Positions 8,830 through 19,371 are shown, counted from the first letter of the stretch. The stretch is DNA of 64,000 bases from Salinibacterium sp. SWN167 (GCF_015864665.1 NZ_JADYWU010000001.1:496001-560000), one strand, 5' to 3'. The notes: generated by a model not told the origin, from the letters alone. Numbers and translations: made by a program.

Positions 8830-9666
8830 CTAGACCGCGCGGATGCCGTGCTGATCGAGCACGTCGAGGAACGTTGTCGGCTCGGGCCGCACCCGGTGGT
8901 TGTCGGTCTGCTCGGCCCAGAGCACGGTGCCGGTCGCGTCCGTGATGATGACGGTCGGCACGACGGTATCGCCATCCGCGGGTCCTCCCGCGCTGAAGAT
9001 GACGGGCGTTCCGCCGGGTTGCACGAGGTCGAGGGCTGCGGCGGCGGCGGCATCCGTATCGATGTAGAAGCTGACGGGGATGTCGAAGCGGTGCGAGAGC
9101 TCGACGGTGTCGGCGGGCTTTTGGGGGCTGATGATCGCGACGGCGACTCCACGGCGATCGAGCTCGCGATACTGGTCGGCGATCTGGGCGACCTGAGCCA
9201 TGCAGAACGGGCACCAGTTGCCGCGAATGAACATGAGCACGTGCGGTTGCTGGGTGAGGACGCTGCTGTCGATGGCAGCGCCATCCACGGTGGTGAGCGG
9301 GAACAGCGGCAGGGGCTTGTCGACGCGCACGGGGCGAGCGGAGACGTGCTGCACCGAGTACCAGTAGTTGTAGCCAAGAATCACGGCCAGGCCGAGAAGG
9401 GCTACAGCGACCGCGAACGGCCCGGCGACGAACGCCGCGAGAATGCCGACCACCGCAACCGAGAGTTGAACCCACGGATGCCGGCGCTGAGCAACAACAA
9501 GGCCGGGCATCAGCAAGGCCAAATAGAGCGCGTACGCAGCCCACGGCAGGGCGGCAGCGAGCCACCACGGTTGTGATTCCGTGATGGCGCGCACGACGAC
9601 GAACGCGATCACCCCGAGGGCGAGCGCGGCCGTGACCTCGCCGTAGACCCTCTTGATCAGTTGCAC
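8830..9666 (-). CDS. Membrane-anchored redoxin (AhpC/TSA-like thioredoxin fold)
   Basis: A 278-residue protein in two parts. Residues 1-110 hold four hydrophobic helices and place the protein in the membrane. Residues 115-278 form a peroxiredoxin-like thioredoxin fold with GNWCPFCMAQVAQI, a CxxC pair at the usual redox position. Likely a membrane-bound peroxide or disulfide reductant. It begins at GTG one base after the purL stop, so it is very probably co-transcribed and translation-coupled with purL, although no functional link is obvious. Which face of the membrane carries the redoxin domain cannot be settled by eye. Confidence 0.8.
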   Translation of the reverse strand: MQLIKRVYGEVTAALALGVIAFVVVRAITESQPWWLAAALPWAAYALYLALLMPGLVVAQRRHPWVQLSVAVVGILAAFVAGPFAVAVALLGLAVILGYNYWYSVQHVSARPVRVDKPLPLFPLTTVDGAAIDSSVLTQQPHVLMFIRGNWCPFCMAQVAQIADQYRELDRRGVAVAIISPQKPADTVELSHRFDIPVSFYIDTDAAAAAALDLVQPGGTPVIFSAGGPADGDTVVPTVIITDATGTVLWAEQTDNHRVRPEPTTFLDVLDQHGIRAV

Positions 9667-9667
9667 G

Positions 9668-12019
9668 TTAGGCGCCGAAAGCCTCCGCGAGCGTTCCGCG
9701 GTGTGCGGTGAGCAGCTCTTCGAGGGTCAGGGTGAACTGGTCCTGGATTTCGAGGGCGGGGGAGGCGGCATCCGTGACTCCGATGCGCACGGCAGGGTAG
9801 CCGCGGCCTTCGCAGAGTCCGCGGAATTTCACGTCGTCTTCGCGCGGGATCGAGACGACCATGCGGCCGGTTGATTCGCTGAAGAGGGCGGTTGCGGCAT
9901 CGATGTCGTCACGCTCGAGCAGTTCGCCCAACCAGACGCGTGCGCCAACGCCAAAGCGCATGACGGATTCGGCGAGAGTCTGAGCGAGCCCACCGTCGGC
10001 GAGGTCGTGCGCGCTGGCGATGATGTTCTGCTCGTTGCCGGCCTTGATGAGGTCAGCGAGGCGACGCTCGGCAGCGAGGTCAACCTTGGGCGGCAGGCCA
10101 CCGAGGTGGTCGTGAATTGTGCCGGCCCAGGCCGAGCCGTCTAGCTCAAGCGCGGTGGTGCCAAGCAGGTAGATGTTGTTGCCTTCGTCTTGCCAGCCGC
10201 TCGGGATGCGCTCAGCAACGTCACGGATCAGGCCGAGCACCGCGACCACGGGGGTCGGGTGGATGGGCACATCGCCGGTCTGGTTGTAGAACGAGACGTT
10301 CCCGCCGGTGACGGGGATTTCCATCTCGAGGCAGGCATCCGCGAGACCTTCAACGGCCTTGCTGAACTGCCACATCACTTCGGGGTTCTCGGGGCTGCCG
10401 AAGTTGAGGCAGTCACTGACGGCGACGGGGTTGGCGCCGGTGGCGGCCACGTTGCGGAACGCTTCCGCAAGAGCAAGCTGGGCTCCGGCGTAAGGGTCGA
10501 GCTGGCAGAAGCGACCGTTGGCGTCGGTCGCGACAGAGAAGCCGAGACCGCTCTCTTCGTCGATGCGCACCATGCCGGCGTCATCCGGGAAGCTTAGGGC
10601 GGTGTTGCCGAGAACGTAGCGGTCGTATTGGTCGGTGATCCAGCTCTTGTCGGCGAGGTTGGGGCTCGCGAGTAGCTGCAGCATCTGGTCGCGCAGTTCG
10701 GTGCCGTCCTTGGGGCGAGCGAGGCCGGAGGCGCTGTCGGCCTGAAGCTTGTCGATCCACTTCGGGTACGCGACGGGGCGGTCGTAGACGGGGCCATCGA
10801 TGGCGACGGTGCGCGGCTCGACGTTCACGATCTCTTCGTCGTGCCAGTTGATGATGAGGCGGCCGGTGTCGGTGACTTCACCGAGCACGCTGGTTTCGAC
10901 ATCCCACTTCTCAACAACCTTGAGGAAGCCTTCGAGCTTCTCGGGCTTCACGATCGCCATCATGCGTTCTTGGCTCTCGGACATCAGAATTTCTTCTGCC
11001 GTGAGCGTGGGGTCGCGCAGCAGAACCTTCTCGAGTTCGATGAACATTCCACCGTCACCGTTGGAGGCGAGCTCGCTCGTCGCGCAGCTGATGCCGGCAG
11101 CACCGAGGTCTTGGATGCCCTCCACGAGGTCGCCCTGGAAGAGTTCGAGGCAGCACTCAATCAGCACCTTCTCGGCGAAGGGGTCGCCGACCTGAACGGC
11201 GGGACGCTTGGTGGGCCCGCCTTCGGAGAAGGAATCCGAAGCGAGGATGGATGCTCCGCCGATGCCATCGCCACCGGTGCGGGCACCGAACAGCACAACC
11301 TTGTTGCCCACGCCGCGAGCGTTGGCCAGGTGCAGGTCTTCGTGGCGCAGCACTCCCACGGCTAGTGCGTTGACGAGCGGGTTCGCTTGGTAGACGGAGT
11401 CGAAGTACGTTTCGCCGCCGATGTTGGGCAGGCCGAGGCAGTTGCCGTAGAAGCTGATGCCGGAGACGACACCCTTGGCAACGCGAGCGGTGTCGGGGTT
11501 GTCGATGGCGCCGAAGCGGAGCGCATCCATGACAGCAACGGGGCGAGCACCCATCGAGATGATGTCGCGAACGATGCCGCCGACACCGGTCGCAGCGCCC
11601 TGGAACGGTTCGATGTAGCTGGGGTGGTTGTGGCTTTCGATCTTGAAAGTGACAGCCCAACCCTCGCCAACGTCAATGACGCCCGCGTTTTCGCCCATGC
11701 CGACCATGAGGTTCTTGGTCATGTTCTCGCTGACCTTCTTGCCGAACTGGCGAAGGTAGTTCTTGGAAGACTTATAGGAGCAGTGCTCACTCCACATCAC
11801 GGAGTACATGGCGAGCTCACCGCTCGTGGGGCGACGGCCCAGAATTTCGCGAATCTTCGCGTACTCGTCTGGCTTCAGGCCGAGGGCGCCGTAGGGCTGC
11901 TCCTTCTCGGGCGTAGCCATCGCGTTCGATACCGTGTCGGCAACATGCTGGCGGGAATTGGTTGAGACGTCAGTCACGAGGGGCTTCTCCCAGAAGATTG
12001 TGGATGCCGGGGTGCTCAC
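9668..12019 (-). CDS. purL: Phosphoribosylformylglycinamidine synthase, large subunit
   Basis: A 783-residue PurL of the small (Gram-positive/archaeal) type that needs separate PurQ and PurS, both present at 29.8-30.8 kb. It makes FGAM from FGAR, ATP and ammonia in the fourth step of purine synthesis. Typical segments are [12 protein letters not shown] near residue 77, [10 protein letters not shown] with the catalytic histidine, and the second ATP-like half [16 protein letters not shown]. The GTG start has GGAGG nine bases upstream. About 50 residues precede the conserved core, longer than usual, and an internal ATG at ATPEKEQ is an alternative start. The redoxin gene follows one base after its stop. 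Confidence 0.97.
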   Translation of the reverse strand: MSTPASTIFWEKPLVTDVSTNSRQHVADTVSNAMATPEKEQPYGALGLKPDEYAKIREILGRRPTSGELAMYSVMWSEHCSYKSSKNYLRQFGKKVSENMTKNLMVGMGENAGVIDVGEGWAVTFKIESHNHPSYIEPFQGAATGVGGIVRDIISMGARPVAVMDALRFGAIDNPDTARVAKGVVSGISFYGNCLGLPNIGGETYFDSVYQANPLVNALAVGVLRHEDLHLANARGVGNKVVLFGARTGGDGIGGASILASDSFSEGGPTKRPAVQVGDPFAEKVLIECCLELFQGDLVEGIQDLGAAGISCATSELASNGDGGMFIELEKVLLRDPTLTAEEILMSESQERMMAIVKPEKLEGFLKVVEKWDVETSVLGEVTDTGRLIINWHDEEIVNVEPRTVAIDGPVYDRPVAYPKWIDKLQADSASGLARPKDGTELRDQMLQLLASPNLADKSWITDQYDRYVLGNTALSFPDDAGMVRIDEESGLGFSVATDANGRFCQLDPYAGAQLALAEAFRNVAATGANPVAVSDCLNFGSPENPEVMWQFSKAVEGLADACLEMEIPVTGGNVSFYNQTGDVPIHPTPVVAVLGLIRDVAERIPSGWQDEGNNIYLLGTTALELDGSAWAGTIHDHLGGLPPKVDLAAERRLADLIKAGNEQNIIASAHDLADGGLAQTLAESVMRFGVGARVWLGELLERDDIDAATALFSESTGRMVVSIPREDDVKFRGLCEGRGYPAVRIGVTDAASPALEIQDQFTLTLEELLTAHRGTLAEAFGA

Positions 12020-12208
12020 GCCGGCCGCCTCCAGTCTACCTAGGCGAGGGCTCGACGAGCCCCAGCAGGCCAGGCCCCTAATCCGATGAGCGCTCTGCGC
12101 GATGGTGAAGTTATCTGGCGCTGGGGGTCGGATCGGGGCAGAGTTGTTCGTAGTAGAGATGAGAGGCAGCCCAGAAGGGCGCCCCGTTGACTAGGGAGCG
12201 GCTTCGAA

Positions 12209-12532
12209 ATGCACTATTTGTTGTCAGTGATCCATGATTCGGCCAGCCTGGCCACCCCATCCGAGATGGCCGCCATCGACGTTTTCAACGAACGGCTGCA
12301 GGCTGAGGGCCAGTGGGTCTTCGCCGGTGGTCTCGGCTTCCCGACGACCGCCACCGTGGTCGATCACCGCGACAAAGAAGTGCTCTTCACCGACGGCCCG
12401 TTCGTCGAATCTAGCGAGTACCTGGCCGGCTTCTGGATCATCACCGCACCCGATCTCGACGCAGCGCTTAAGGCAGCGTCCGACGGGTCGAAGGCTTGTA
12501 ACCGAAAGGTTGAAGTGCGCCCGTTCCTGTGA
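12209..12532 (+). CDS. YciI-like (DGPF domain) protein
   Basis: A 107-residue protein of the YciI-related family, a ferredoxin-like fold found in actinobacteria often near sigma factors, although none is nearby. The signature FTDGPFVESSEYLAGFWII lies at residues 62-80, and the Ala-rich helix DLDAALKAA follows. The biochemical role is not established for this branch; some relatives act in ring-cleavage chemistry. The start has a GGGAG ribosome site. It stands alone, with about 190 bases upstream back to the divergent purL start. Confidence 0.85.
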   Translation: MHYLLSVIHDSASLATPSEMAAIDVFNERLQAEGQWVFAGGLGFPTTATVVDHRDKEVLFTDGPFVESSEYLAGFWIITAPDLDAALKAASDGSKACNRKVEVRPFL

Positions 12533-12618
12533 ACGGATCCGACGCGCAAGAGGTGATAAGTCGTTCCTGCGGATGCAGCGAGCGTCGTCGACGCTGTGCG
12601 GTCGGATAGATCGCAGAC

Positions 12619-13014
12619 TCAGAACGCCATCAGTGTGAATCCCGCAACGACGCTCAGGAGGCCGATTCCGGTGAGGATTGAACCGATGAGGATCGCGCCG
12701 TTCGTGCGGCGAGGCCGCGCGAGACTCCAGCGAGAGGGATGGCACTGGTCGTAGTGCAGAGTGACGTGGGCACCGACATCCATGATGGGAACTTCTGACG
12801 GCTCGTGAAGGATGGAGTATTGCCTGCCGTCGCCATCGGACCATCGGAAGCCCTGAAAGCCTCCGGCTTCGAAAACCTCGGCAGTGGTCGCGATCCACTT
12901 GCACGCCCGCAGAGCGAGAATCCACCCGAAGATGAGCAGCGGGATGCCGGGGACGAGTCCCACCCAGGACATCGTTTCGAGCACCGCTCCCCACGCGCCT
13001 TCAGGTCCGGTCAT
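12619..13014 (-). CDS. DUF3592-like small membrane protein
   Basis: A 131-residue protein with one hydrophobic helix at about residues 14-35 and another at 105-128. The segment between them has the DUF3592-like layout of a short beta domain with DGRQYSI, GAHVTLHYDQCHPSRWSL. This domain is found in many bacterial membrane proteins without a known biochemical role. It is the last of four small membrane or secreted protein genes all on this strand (14.4 to 12.6 kb). Spacing to the next gene upstream is about 75 bases, so shared transcription is possible. Confidence 0.6.
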   Translation of the reverse strand: MTGPEGAWGAVLETMSWVGLVPGIPLLIFGWILALRACKWIATTAEVFEAGGFQGFRWSDGDGRQYSILHEPSEVPIMDVGAHVTLHYDQCHPSRWSLARPRRTNGAILIGSILTGIGLLSVVAGFTLMAF

Positions 13015-13089
13015 CCTGCAATATTATCGGCTGCTCACTGCGGAGATCGCATGCTTCGAGAGGGGACCGGTTCAGGCCAAACCCATCGC

Positions 13090-13491
13090 TCACCACCTGA
13101 CGTCCGCGACACACAGACCGTCTTCGATCTCGCGGTAAAACACAAAAATCGGGCTGACGTCGCTAGTCTCGCTCGATCCTTCGAGGTTGATGCTCCACGA
13201 GGCTTCGAGCGACGGTCGGTCGAGGGACGTGGCCGCATCGAACTTTTCGGGCTCACCAGCACGCAACCCGTTCCAGGCTTGCGCATCACCAAAGTCCGCT
13301 GCGAAATCTTCACACGCGAGCGCGTCTTGATCACCCGACGACGCAGCGCGGATGAGCTCCCGCGTGGTGTCGATGACACGAGCACCGTCGGCGCCCCAGA
13401 TGGCGGTGTCGATCCAACGCCCCGAAAGGATCGCCACGGCGATGACCGCAATGATCACTCCAGCGACCGGCAGTAGCTTTCGCGTCTTCAT
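13090..13491 (-). CDS. Hypothetical single-pass secreted or membrane protein
   Basis: A 133-residue protein with an N-terminal hydrophobic stretch at residues 6-24 (LLPVAGVIIAVIAVAIL) and no lipobox, so it is a signal anchor or an uncleaved leader. The outside part is acidic with two cysteines (in LACEDF and GLCVADV) that could form a disulfide, and ends in VADVRW. It resembles the many small actinobacterial surface proteins with a single NTF2-like or cystatin-like domain, but I do not recognise the family. The neighbours are of the same kind. No function can be assigned. Confidence 0.6.
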   Translation of the reverse strand: MKTRKLLPVAGVIIAVIAVAILSGRWIDTAIWGADGARVIDTTRELIRAASSGDQDALACEDFAADFGDAQAWNGLRAGEPEKFDAATSLDRPSLEASWSINLEGSSETSDVSPIFVFYREIEDGLCVADVRW

Positions 13492-13507
13492 TGGGCCACC
13501 ATAAGCG

Positions 13508-13744
13508 TCACGCGTTGGAGCGCGACTCGTTGTTGAGCCCAGCCAAGCTGACGACGAAGCCCCCGATCATGATGACCCCGCCAATGCCCCCAACGATGAA
13601 GGGGAGCAGGAATGAGGGAGGCGCCGCGTTAAGTGGCCCCGCTTCATCAATCCAGGTGCCGTACTGGATGCCGTAGAAAAACAGCACCACCAGAATGGCC
13701 GCGCCCAACAGGCCGCTTGTCACGGCCCAGATTTGGTTTCGCAT
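13508..13744 (-). CDS. Hypothetical small two-helix membrane protein
   Basis: A 78-residue protein with two hydrophobic helices, at about residues 6-27 and 46-68, joined by a short outside loop. The ATG has GGAGG about eight bases upstream, which strongly supports translation. It lies 16 bases before the next small membrane-protein gene on the same strand. No family recognised. The pattern of two helices and a Ser/Arg-rich tail is like many small subunit or stress peptides, but that is no basis for a function. Confidence 0.6.
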   Translation of the reverse strand: MRNQIWAVTSGLLGAAILVVLFFYGIQYGTWIDEAGPLNAAPPSFLLPFIVGGIGGVIMIGGFVVSLAGLNNESRSNA

Positions 13745-13810
13745 AGTTGGGTCCTCCGCGAGTGGATGAAAGTAGATGACGGTCGAGTGCTGCGTGCGCA
13801 GTTCGAGCAG

Positions 13811-14392
13811 TTAGCCCTGGCCGGGCCCGCCCCAGCGCCCACCGTCGGGAGGTTCTGGGCAGACGGTGTCTTCCGTGAAGACTCCGATTTCCGCGCGTAC
13901 GGCCACTCCGTCAGTGGTGCGGTTCACGGTGTAGGCGATGCCTTCGAGGGAGTCTTGTTCCGGAACATTGCCGAGGGTCGCACTGTCTATTTCCGGCCCG
14001 CCGGATAGCGCTAGCGCCCCGGGGTCAATTAGCCCAGCGGTCGGATGCTCCTTGAGCCAGTTCGCGGTGTCGACCACGTCGGCCCCCGTGATTATCCAGT
14101 ATCCCGTCCGCGTCTCCATGGGGGAGCACGGCCACGCATAGTACGAGTAGGCGAACGGCGGTGTGGTTTCTGGAGCGCTTTCGGAAGGAACAGCATCGGG
14201 CGGCAGGGTCGCGCCATCGAGCCACGAGTCGGCCTTCGCGACGGCGGCAGCATCCACCTTCGTGGCGGCGGGAGACGGGGAGGTGGATAGCGATGGTTCC
14301 GGAGCGGCAGCGCCGTCATCCGCCACAGCTGCGCACCCCGCCAGCAGCGCGATGCTGACTGACAAGGCGAAGACACTGAGTAGACGTGGCAT
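13811..14392 (-). CDS. Putative secreted lipoprotein
   Basis: A 193-residue protein with a lipoprotein signal: hydrophobic leader then LLAGC, with the modified cysteine at about residue 20. After it comes a Ser, Pro and Ala-rich linker of 40 residues and a folded domain with a few aromatic residues, ending DGGRWGGPGQG. A ribosome site AAGGTGA precedes the ATG. Likely anchored to the outer face of the membrane. The family is not recognised. It begins 48 bases after the ABC ATPase stop on the same strand. Confidence 0.65.
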   Translation of the reverse strand: MPRLLSVFALSVSIALLAGCAAVADDGAAAPEPSLSTSPSPAATKVDAAAVAKADSWLDGATLPPDAVPSESAPETTPPFAYSYYAWPCSPMETRTGYWIITGADVVDTANWLKEHPTAGLIDPGALALSGGPEIDSATLGNVPEQDSLEGIAYTVNRTTDGVAVRAEIGVFTEDTVCPEPPDGGRWGGPGQG

Positions 14393-14440
14393 TTGCTCAC
14401 CTTACGTCGTGACGGTGACTCTGACTAGATGATCGCCGAA

Positions 14441-15327
<887 letters not shown>

Positions 15328-15331
<4 letters not shown>

Positions 15332-15999
15332 GAGAGGGCTCGATGCGCGCCGGTGAGGTGCGCCCGGCTGCGCTCGGCCGCGGCGGCCGGGTTGCGTTTA
15401 GCGATCGCTTCGACCAGCGCGCTGTGGGCGGCTTGGTCTGCTTCGTAGTCGTGGATGGGCCGCAGCTTCAGCATCTCGATCATCGCTTCCCGCACTCGCG
15501 GCACGAAGCCGTCGAACAGTTCGAGCAGCACTTCATTGTGGGATGCCGCGACGACTTCCCGGTGAAGCGCCATGTCGACGCCCGCAAACTCTTCGGCCGT
15601 GTGGTGCGAGCCCGAGCGACGAGCGAGTGCTCGGCGCATCGCACGCAAGTCTGAGGGAGTGCGTCGATGTGCCGCGAGGGCGGCAGCTTCGGCCTCGATG
15701 GCAACCCGAGCTTCGAGGACGGATGCGACGGACACTCGGCGCAGCACGACATCCCAGTCCTCGGCGATGTCGGTCGACATCACGAAGACGCCCGAGCCTT
15801 GACGGCTTTCGAGCACGCCTTGACCGGCGAGTTCACGGATGGCCTCCCGCAGCGTTGAGCGCCCGACCCCAATCTCCAGGGCCAACGTCGTCTCGCCCGG
15901 CAGCTTGTGCCCCAGGGCCCATTCGCCAGCACGGATGCGCCCGAGTAGCACTTCGGCTGCCTGCGCTGCAAGCCGACCGTGTTGCACTGCTGATGCCAT
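15328..15999 (-). CDS. FadR/GntR-family transcriptional regulator (FCD domain)
   Basis: A 223-residue regulator. Residues 10-75 form the winged helix-turn-helix (LPGETTLALEIGVGRSTLREAIRELAGQG split over its helices, then a GSGVFV wing). Residues 90-220 are an all-helical FCD ligand domain, which in this family usually binds a carboxylate through metal-holding histidines. It is the first gene of an operon with the ABC ATPase. An inverted repeat lies just upstream (16022-16053) and is the likely self-regulation site. The ligand is unknown. Its site does not resemble the GTATRC sites of the 41-51 kb island. Confidence 0.9.
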
Positions 16000-16021
16000 G
16001 CAGGTGCTCCGATCGCTGTGT

Positions 16022-16053
16022 TTGTCTGCCTCAAAACTCTACACCTCAGACAA
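16022..16053. promoter_or_regulatory. Inverted repeat upstream of the FadR-type regulator
   Basis: TTGTCTG at 16022-16028 and CAGACAA at 16047-16053 form a perfect 7-bp inverted repeat with an 18-base spacer, 23 bases before the regulator start. It is a plausible operator for autoregulation; the wide spacing makes this uncertain. Confidence 0.4.
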
Positions 16054-16139
16054 GTTGGGTTCGCAGCGTTGGCTCGGACGGTGAGTGCGCCTGGCCGGAG
16101 AGTGCGGTGTGACAGGATGAATTGGCCGAAGGAGACCCG

Positions 16140-16607
16140 ATGACCGAGTTTGTCTCTGCGACTGCAGATATCCGTGGCGACTACCGTTATTCGTTGACTC
16201 GCGTCTGGGATCCGACGCTTCCGACGATCACGTTCGTGCTGCTCAATCCGAGCACGGCAGATGCCGAGCACCTCGATCCGACGCTGCGACGCTGCGTTGG
16301 CTTTGCCAAACGCGACGGATATGGCGGGATGGTGATTCTCAACCTCTATGCGTTCCGCACCAAGGACCCGAAGGTGATGCTCGCGGCGGCTGATCCCGTT
16401 GGCCCCGAAAATGACAGCGTGCTCGGCAACCTGACGGGAACAGTCGTCGCGGGATGGGGCGCCAACGCGTCCCCGAAGCGTGTAGCTCAGGCGATGGCTG
16501 TTCTGCCGCAGTTGCACACACTCGGACTCACCAAGGATGGTCACCCGCGGCATCCGCTCTACGTGCGCAAAGATGCGCCGCTGGTCGAGTGGAGGTCGTC
16601 AGAGTGA
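16140..16607 (+). CDS. DUF1643 domain protein
   Basis: A 155-residue protein that spans the DUF1643 domain: RYSLTRVWD, then VLLNPSTADAEHLDPTLRRCVGFAKRDGYGG and ILNLYAFRTKDPKVM. The family is widespread in bacteria and phages and its activity is not established. I placed the start at the ATG at 16140 because GGAG sits seven bases upstream; an in-frame TTG at 16122 is the only alternative. It is an isolated gene, convergent with the toxin-antitoxin pair. Confidence 0.85.
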   Translation: MTEFVSATADIRGDYRYSLTRVWDPTLPTITFVLLNPSTADAEHLDPTLRRCVGFAKRDGYGGMVILNLYAFRTKDPKVMLAAADPVGPENDSVLGNLTGTVVAGWGANASPKRVAQAMAVLPQLHTLGLTKDGHPRHPLYVRKDAPLVEWRSSE

Positions 16608-16657
16608 AAACTTCGACCGTTTCGTGCCTGTTCTCCCGCCACTGCATACGCGGCGCG

Positions 16658-16978
16658 TCATAGATCGGAGAGTTCTGTGGGGATATCGCGCCGGGTATGA
16701 AGGATGCGGTGGATGCGCACTGCATCGGAGTCATCTGTGTAGAACGCGACGTAGGGGAACTTTTGCAACGCAAGCCCTCGAAGCTCCGGCATGCCTAGCT
16801 CGACGGCGAACCGCGGCGACCCGATCGACGGTTGCGACCCGAGTAGGTCGCGCGCCTTCTCCAGCGCATCAACAAACGCCAGTGCGGCGTCAGCGGCGCC
16901 CTCTGACAGGTAGTGCTCCACGGCAGAGTCGATATCCTCATCGGCGCGTCTGGTCGTGACGACGCGGCGGGACGTCAC
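16658..16978 (-). CDS. ParE/RelE-family toxin
   Basis: A 106-residue protein of the ParE-like toxin fold: RRADEDIDSAVEHYLSEGA in the first helices, then ARDLLGSQPSIGSPR and the C-terminal strands FPYVAFYTDDSDAVRIHRILHTRRDIP. The RIHRILHTRRD ending is the usual ParE signature. These toxins either inhibit gyrase or cleave mRNA; this branch cannot be told apart by sight. Its GTG start overlaps the antitoxin stop as GTGA. The toxin follows its antitoxin, so the pair is in the common order. Confidence 0.87.
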   Translation of the reverse strand: MTSRRVVTTRRADEDIDSAVEHYLSEGAADAALAFVDALEKARDLLGSQPSIGSPRFAVELGMPELRGLALQKFPYVAFYTDDSDAVRIHRILHTRRDIPTELSDL

Positions 16979-17220
16979 GGGGTGTCAACGCTGTGGTTGT
17001 TGATTCGCTCACGAAGTTGGTGGAAGTACGCATCATCGAGTTCGGATCCTGGCCCCGACGTCATCCCCTCCACGACGAGTGCACGCAGTTGCGTGCGAGC
17101 ATGCTCATGCCGGATCAAGTTGCGCACGAACTCGCTACTCGTGCCGTACCCGTGCTCACTTACCTGTTCTTCGACGAACTGCTTCAAAGCGTCAGGGAGG
17201 GACACATTCATCGTTGCCAT
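16975..17220 (-). CDS. ParD-family antitoxin
   Basis: An 81-residue protein. Residues 1-45 are the ribbon-helix-helix DNA-binding domain (MATMNVSLPDALKQFVEEQ, then YGTSSEFVRNLIRHEH), and the acidic C-terminal half (GPGSELDDAYFHQLRERI) is the part that would wrap the toxin. It is the first gene of the pair and would repress its own promoter in complex with the toxin. The pair lies between a DUF1643 gene and the catalase regulator, with no integrase or phage gene beside it. Confidence 0.88.
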   Translation of the reverse strand: MATMNVSLPDALKQFVEEQVSEHGYGTSSEFVRNLIRHEHARTQLRALVVEGMTSGPGSELDDAYFHQLRERINNHSVDTP

Positions 17221-17302
17221 TCCTTCACTGTACGCGCGATGGCAAAGTTTGTCATCGATTCTTGGGGTCTTCGGTCGCGACGAGAGCTACGAATTCACCG
17301 CA

Positions 17303-17329
17303 AGTTGTCTTGAGTTATTCAAAACAACT
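17303..17329. promoter_or_regulatory. Operator of the Fur-family regulator and catalase genes
   Basis: AGTTGTCTTGA at 17303-17313 and TCAAAACAACT at 17319-17329 form an 11-bp inverted repeat with one mismatch and a 5-base spacer. It ends 15 bases before the regulator ATG and overlaps a likely promoter (TTGTCT at 17306-17311, 18-base spacer, GATACG at 17330-17335). That would start the RNA within a few bases of the ATG. It fits autoregulation by the encoded Fur-type protein. Confidence 0.75.
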
Positions 17330-17344
17330 GATACGGTCGTAGGC

Positions 17345-17794
17345 ATGGAAACAGTAACGGATGCGGCGCTCGCCGATACTCTGCGAGAGGCCGGTCTCAA
17401 AGTGACCGAGCCCCGCGTCGCTGTGCTGACCGCCCTCACCGAGATCCCGCACTCCGATGCCGACACGATCTTCGGGGCTGTGCTGCCGAGCTTGCCCGGC
17501 ACCTCCCTCCAAGCCGTGTACGGAGTGCTCGCGGCACTCACGACGGCGGGCTTACTGCGCAAGATCGAACCGGCAGGGTCATCCGCCCTCTATGAACGCC
17601 GCATTGGCGACAACCATCACCACATCGTGTGCACCGAATGCAGTGCTGTGCGCGACGTGGACTGTGTTGTTGGTCACGCGCCGTGCCTCACCCCATCTGA
17701 CGCGGGCGGCTTCACTGTGCACACCGCCGAAGTGAACTTCTGGGGCGTTTGCCCCGATTGCCAGAACGCTCTCACCCAAAAGAGCGCAGACTGA
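17345..17794 (+). CDS. Fur-family regulator (FurA/PerR-like)
   Basis: A 149-residue Fur-family repressor. Residues 1-80 form the winged-helix domain (LKVTEPRVAVLTAL, then TSLQAVYGVLAALTTAGLLRKIEP), and residues 85-149 the dimerisation domain with HHHIVCTEC and CPDC, two CxxC pairs that would hold the structural zinc. The gene directly precedes catalase on the same strand, 77 bases apart, as in the furA-katG and perR-catalase pairs, so it is likely a peroxide sensor. The frame is open further upstream but the operator and promoter lie there, which fixes the ATG at 17345. Confidence 0.9.
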   Translation: METVTDAALADTLREAGLKVTEPRVAVLTALTEIPHSDADTIFGAVLPSLPGTSLQAVYGVLAALTTAGLLRKIEPAGSSALYERRIGDNHHHIVCTECSAVRDVDCVVGHAPCLTPSDAGGFTVHTAEVNFWGVCPDCQNALTQKSAD

Positions 17795-17871
17795 ACAACA
17801 CAGACAGAGCTGTCTACGCTGTCGCCCCATCTTCAATTCGCCACTAATCACCCCCACATAAAGGAGACATC

Positions 17872-19371
17872 GTGACTGAACCCACGACAACCCAGGCCGG
17901 CGCACCCATTGCGAGCGACGAACATTCGCTCACCACGGGTCCCGATGGCGTAACCGCACTTCACGACCGCTTTTTGGTCGAGAAGCTCGCCGCGTTCAAC
18001 CGCGAGCGTGTGCCGGAGCGCAACCCCCACGCCAAGGGTGGTGGAGCATTCGGAGAGTTCGTCGTCACCGAAGACGTGTCGCAGTTCACGAAGGCCGCCG
18101 TCTTCCAAAAGGGCACTAAGAGTGAAACCATTCTCCGCATCTCGTCGGTAGCCGGTGAACAGGGCTCGCCCGACACCTGGCGCGACGTTCGTGGATTCGC
18201 ACTGCGTTTCTACAGCACCGAGGGCAACTACGACATCGTCGGAAACAACACCCCCATCTTCTTCTTGCGCGATGCCATGAAGTTCCCCGACTTCATCCAC
18301 TCGCAGAAGCGCATGGGCGACTCAGGCCTGCGCAACGCCGACATGCAGTGGGACTTCTGGACCCTCTCGCCCGAAAGCGCCCACCAGGTCACGTACCTCA
18401 TGGGCGACCGTGGTCTCAGCAAGTCGTGGCGCCACATCAACGGCTACGGATCGCACACCTACCAGTGGATCAACGCCGCCGGAGAGCGCTTCTGGGTGCA
18501 GTACCACTTCCACTCCCGCCAGGGCGTAGAACTGATGGAAGCCGCGGATGCTGAACGCATCGCCGGTGAAGACGCCGACTACTACCGTCGCGACCTCTTC
18601 GATTCCATCGCCAAGGGCGACTTCCCCACGTGGGACGTCTCGGTTCAGGTCATGCCCTACGAAGAAGCCAAGACCTACCGCTTCAACCCCTTCGACATGA
18701 CCAAGACCTGGTCGCACGATGACTACCCGCTGATTCCGGTTGGCCACTTCACGCTCAACCGCAACCCGGAGAATTTCTTCGCGCAGATCGAGCAGTCAGC
18801 GTTCTCGCCGTCGAACATGGTTCCCGGCACCGACATCAGCCCCGACAAGATGCTGATGGCGCGTGTGTTCTCCTACCCGGATGCCCAGCGCAACCGCATC
18901 GGAGCCAACTACAACCAGCTCCCCGTGAACCAGCCTCACGCCTCCGAAGCGCGCAACTACCAGCACGAAGGCGCCATGAACTACAAGATCGGTGACGCTG
19001 CAGCACGCACGTACACGCCGAACTCGTTCGGTGGCCCCGCAGCTCAGCCCGAGCTCGCTGGCGAAGGCGGCTGGGCAAGCGACGGCGAACTCATGCGCAG
19101 CGCTCAGACCCTGCACTCCGAAGACGACGACTTCGGTCAGGCCGGAACGCTCTACCGCGAAGTCTTCTCGGCAGAGTCGAAGGCTCGCTTCATCGAAACC
19201 CTCACCGGACAGGGCCGTGGCATCACGATCCCCGAGATCCTCGAGCGTTTCTACTGGTACTGGGGCAGCGTGGATGCCGAACTCGGCGCCACCCTGCGCA
19301 AGACCGTTCCCGGCAACGGTGACACCGCCAACGAGGAAGCTGACCCCGTCGGAGTCGGCCCCGCCGAGTAA
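17872..19371 (+). CDS. katA: Monofunctional heme catalase
   Basis: A 499-residue catalase of the small-subunit type, turning two hydrogen peroxide molecules into water and oxygen in the cytoplasm. The catalytic histidine sits in [11 protein letters not shown] near residue 50, the catalytic asparagine in [11 protein letters not shown], and the proximal heme tyrosine in [12 protein letters not shown] near residue 325. The GTG start has AAGGAG nine bases upstream. It follows the Fur-family regulator and probably shares its promoter. A strong hairpin terminator follows. Confidence 0.96.
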   Translation: MTEPTTTQAGAPIASDEHSLTTGPDGVTALHDRFLVEKLAAFNRERVPERNPHAKGGGAFGEFVVTEDVSQFTKAAVFQKGTKSETILRISSVAGEQGSPDTWRDVRGFALRFYSTEGNYDIVGNNTPIFFLRDAMKFPDFIHSQKRMGDSGLRNADMQWDFWTLSPESAHQVTYLMGDRGLSKSWRHINGYGSHTYQWINAAGERFWVQYHFHSRQGVELMEAADAERIAGEDADYYRRDLFDSIAKGDFPTWDVSVQVMPYEEAKTYRFNPFDMTKTWSHDDYPLIPVGHFTLNRNPENFFAQIEQSAFSPSNMVPGTDISPDKMLMARVFSYPDAQRNRIGANYNQLPVNQPHASEARNYQHEGAMNYKIGDAAARTYTPNSFGGPAAQPELAGEGGWASDGELMRSAQTLHSEDDDFGQAGTLYREVFSAESKARFIETLTGQGRGITIPEILERFYWYWGSVDAELGATLRKTVPGNGDTANEEADPVGVGPAE

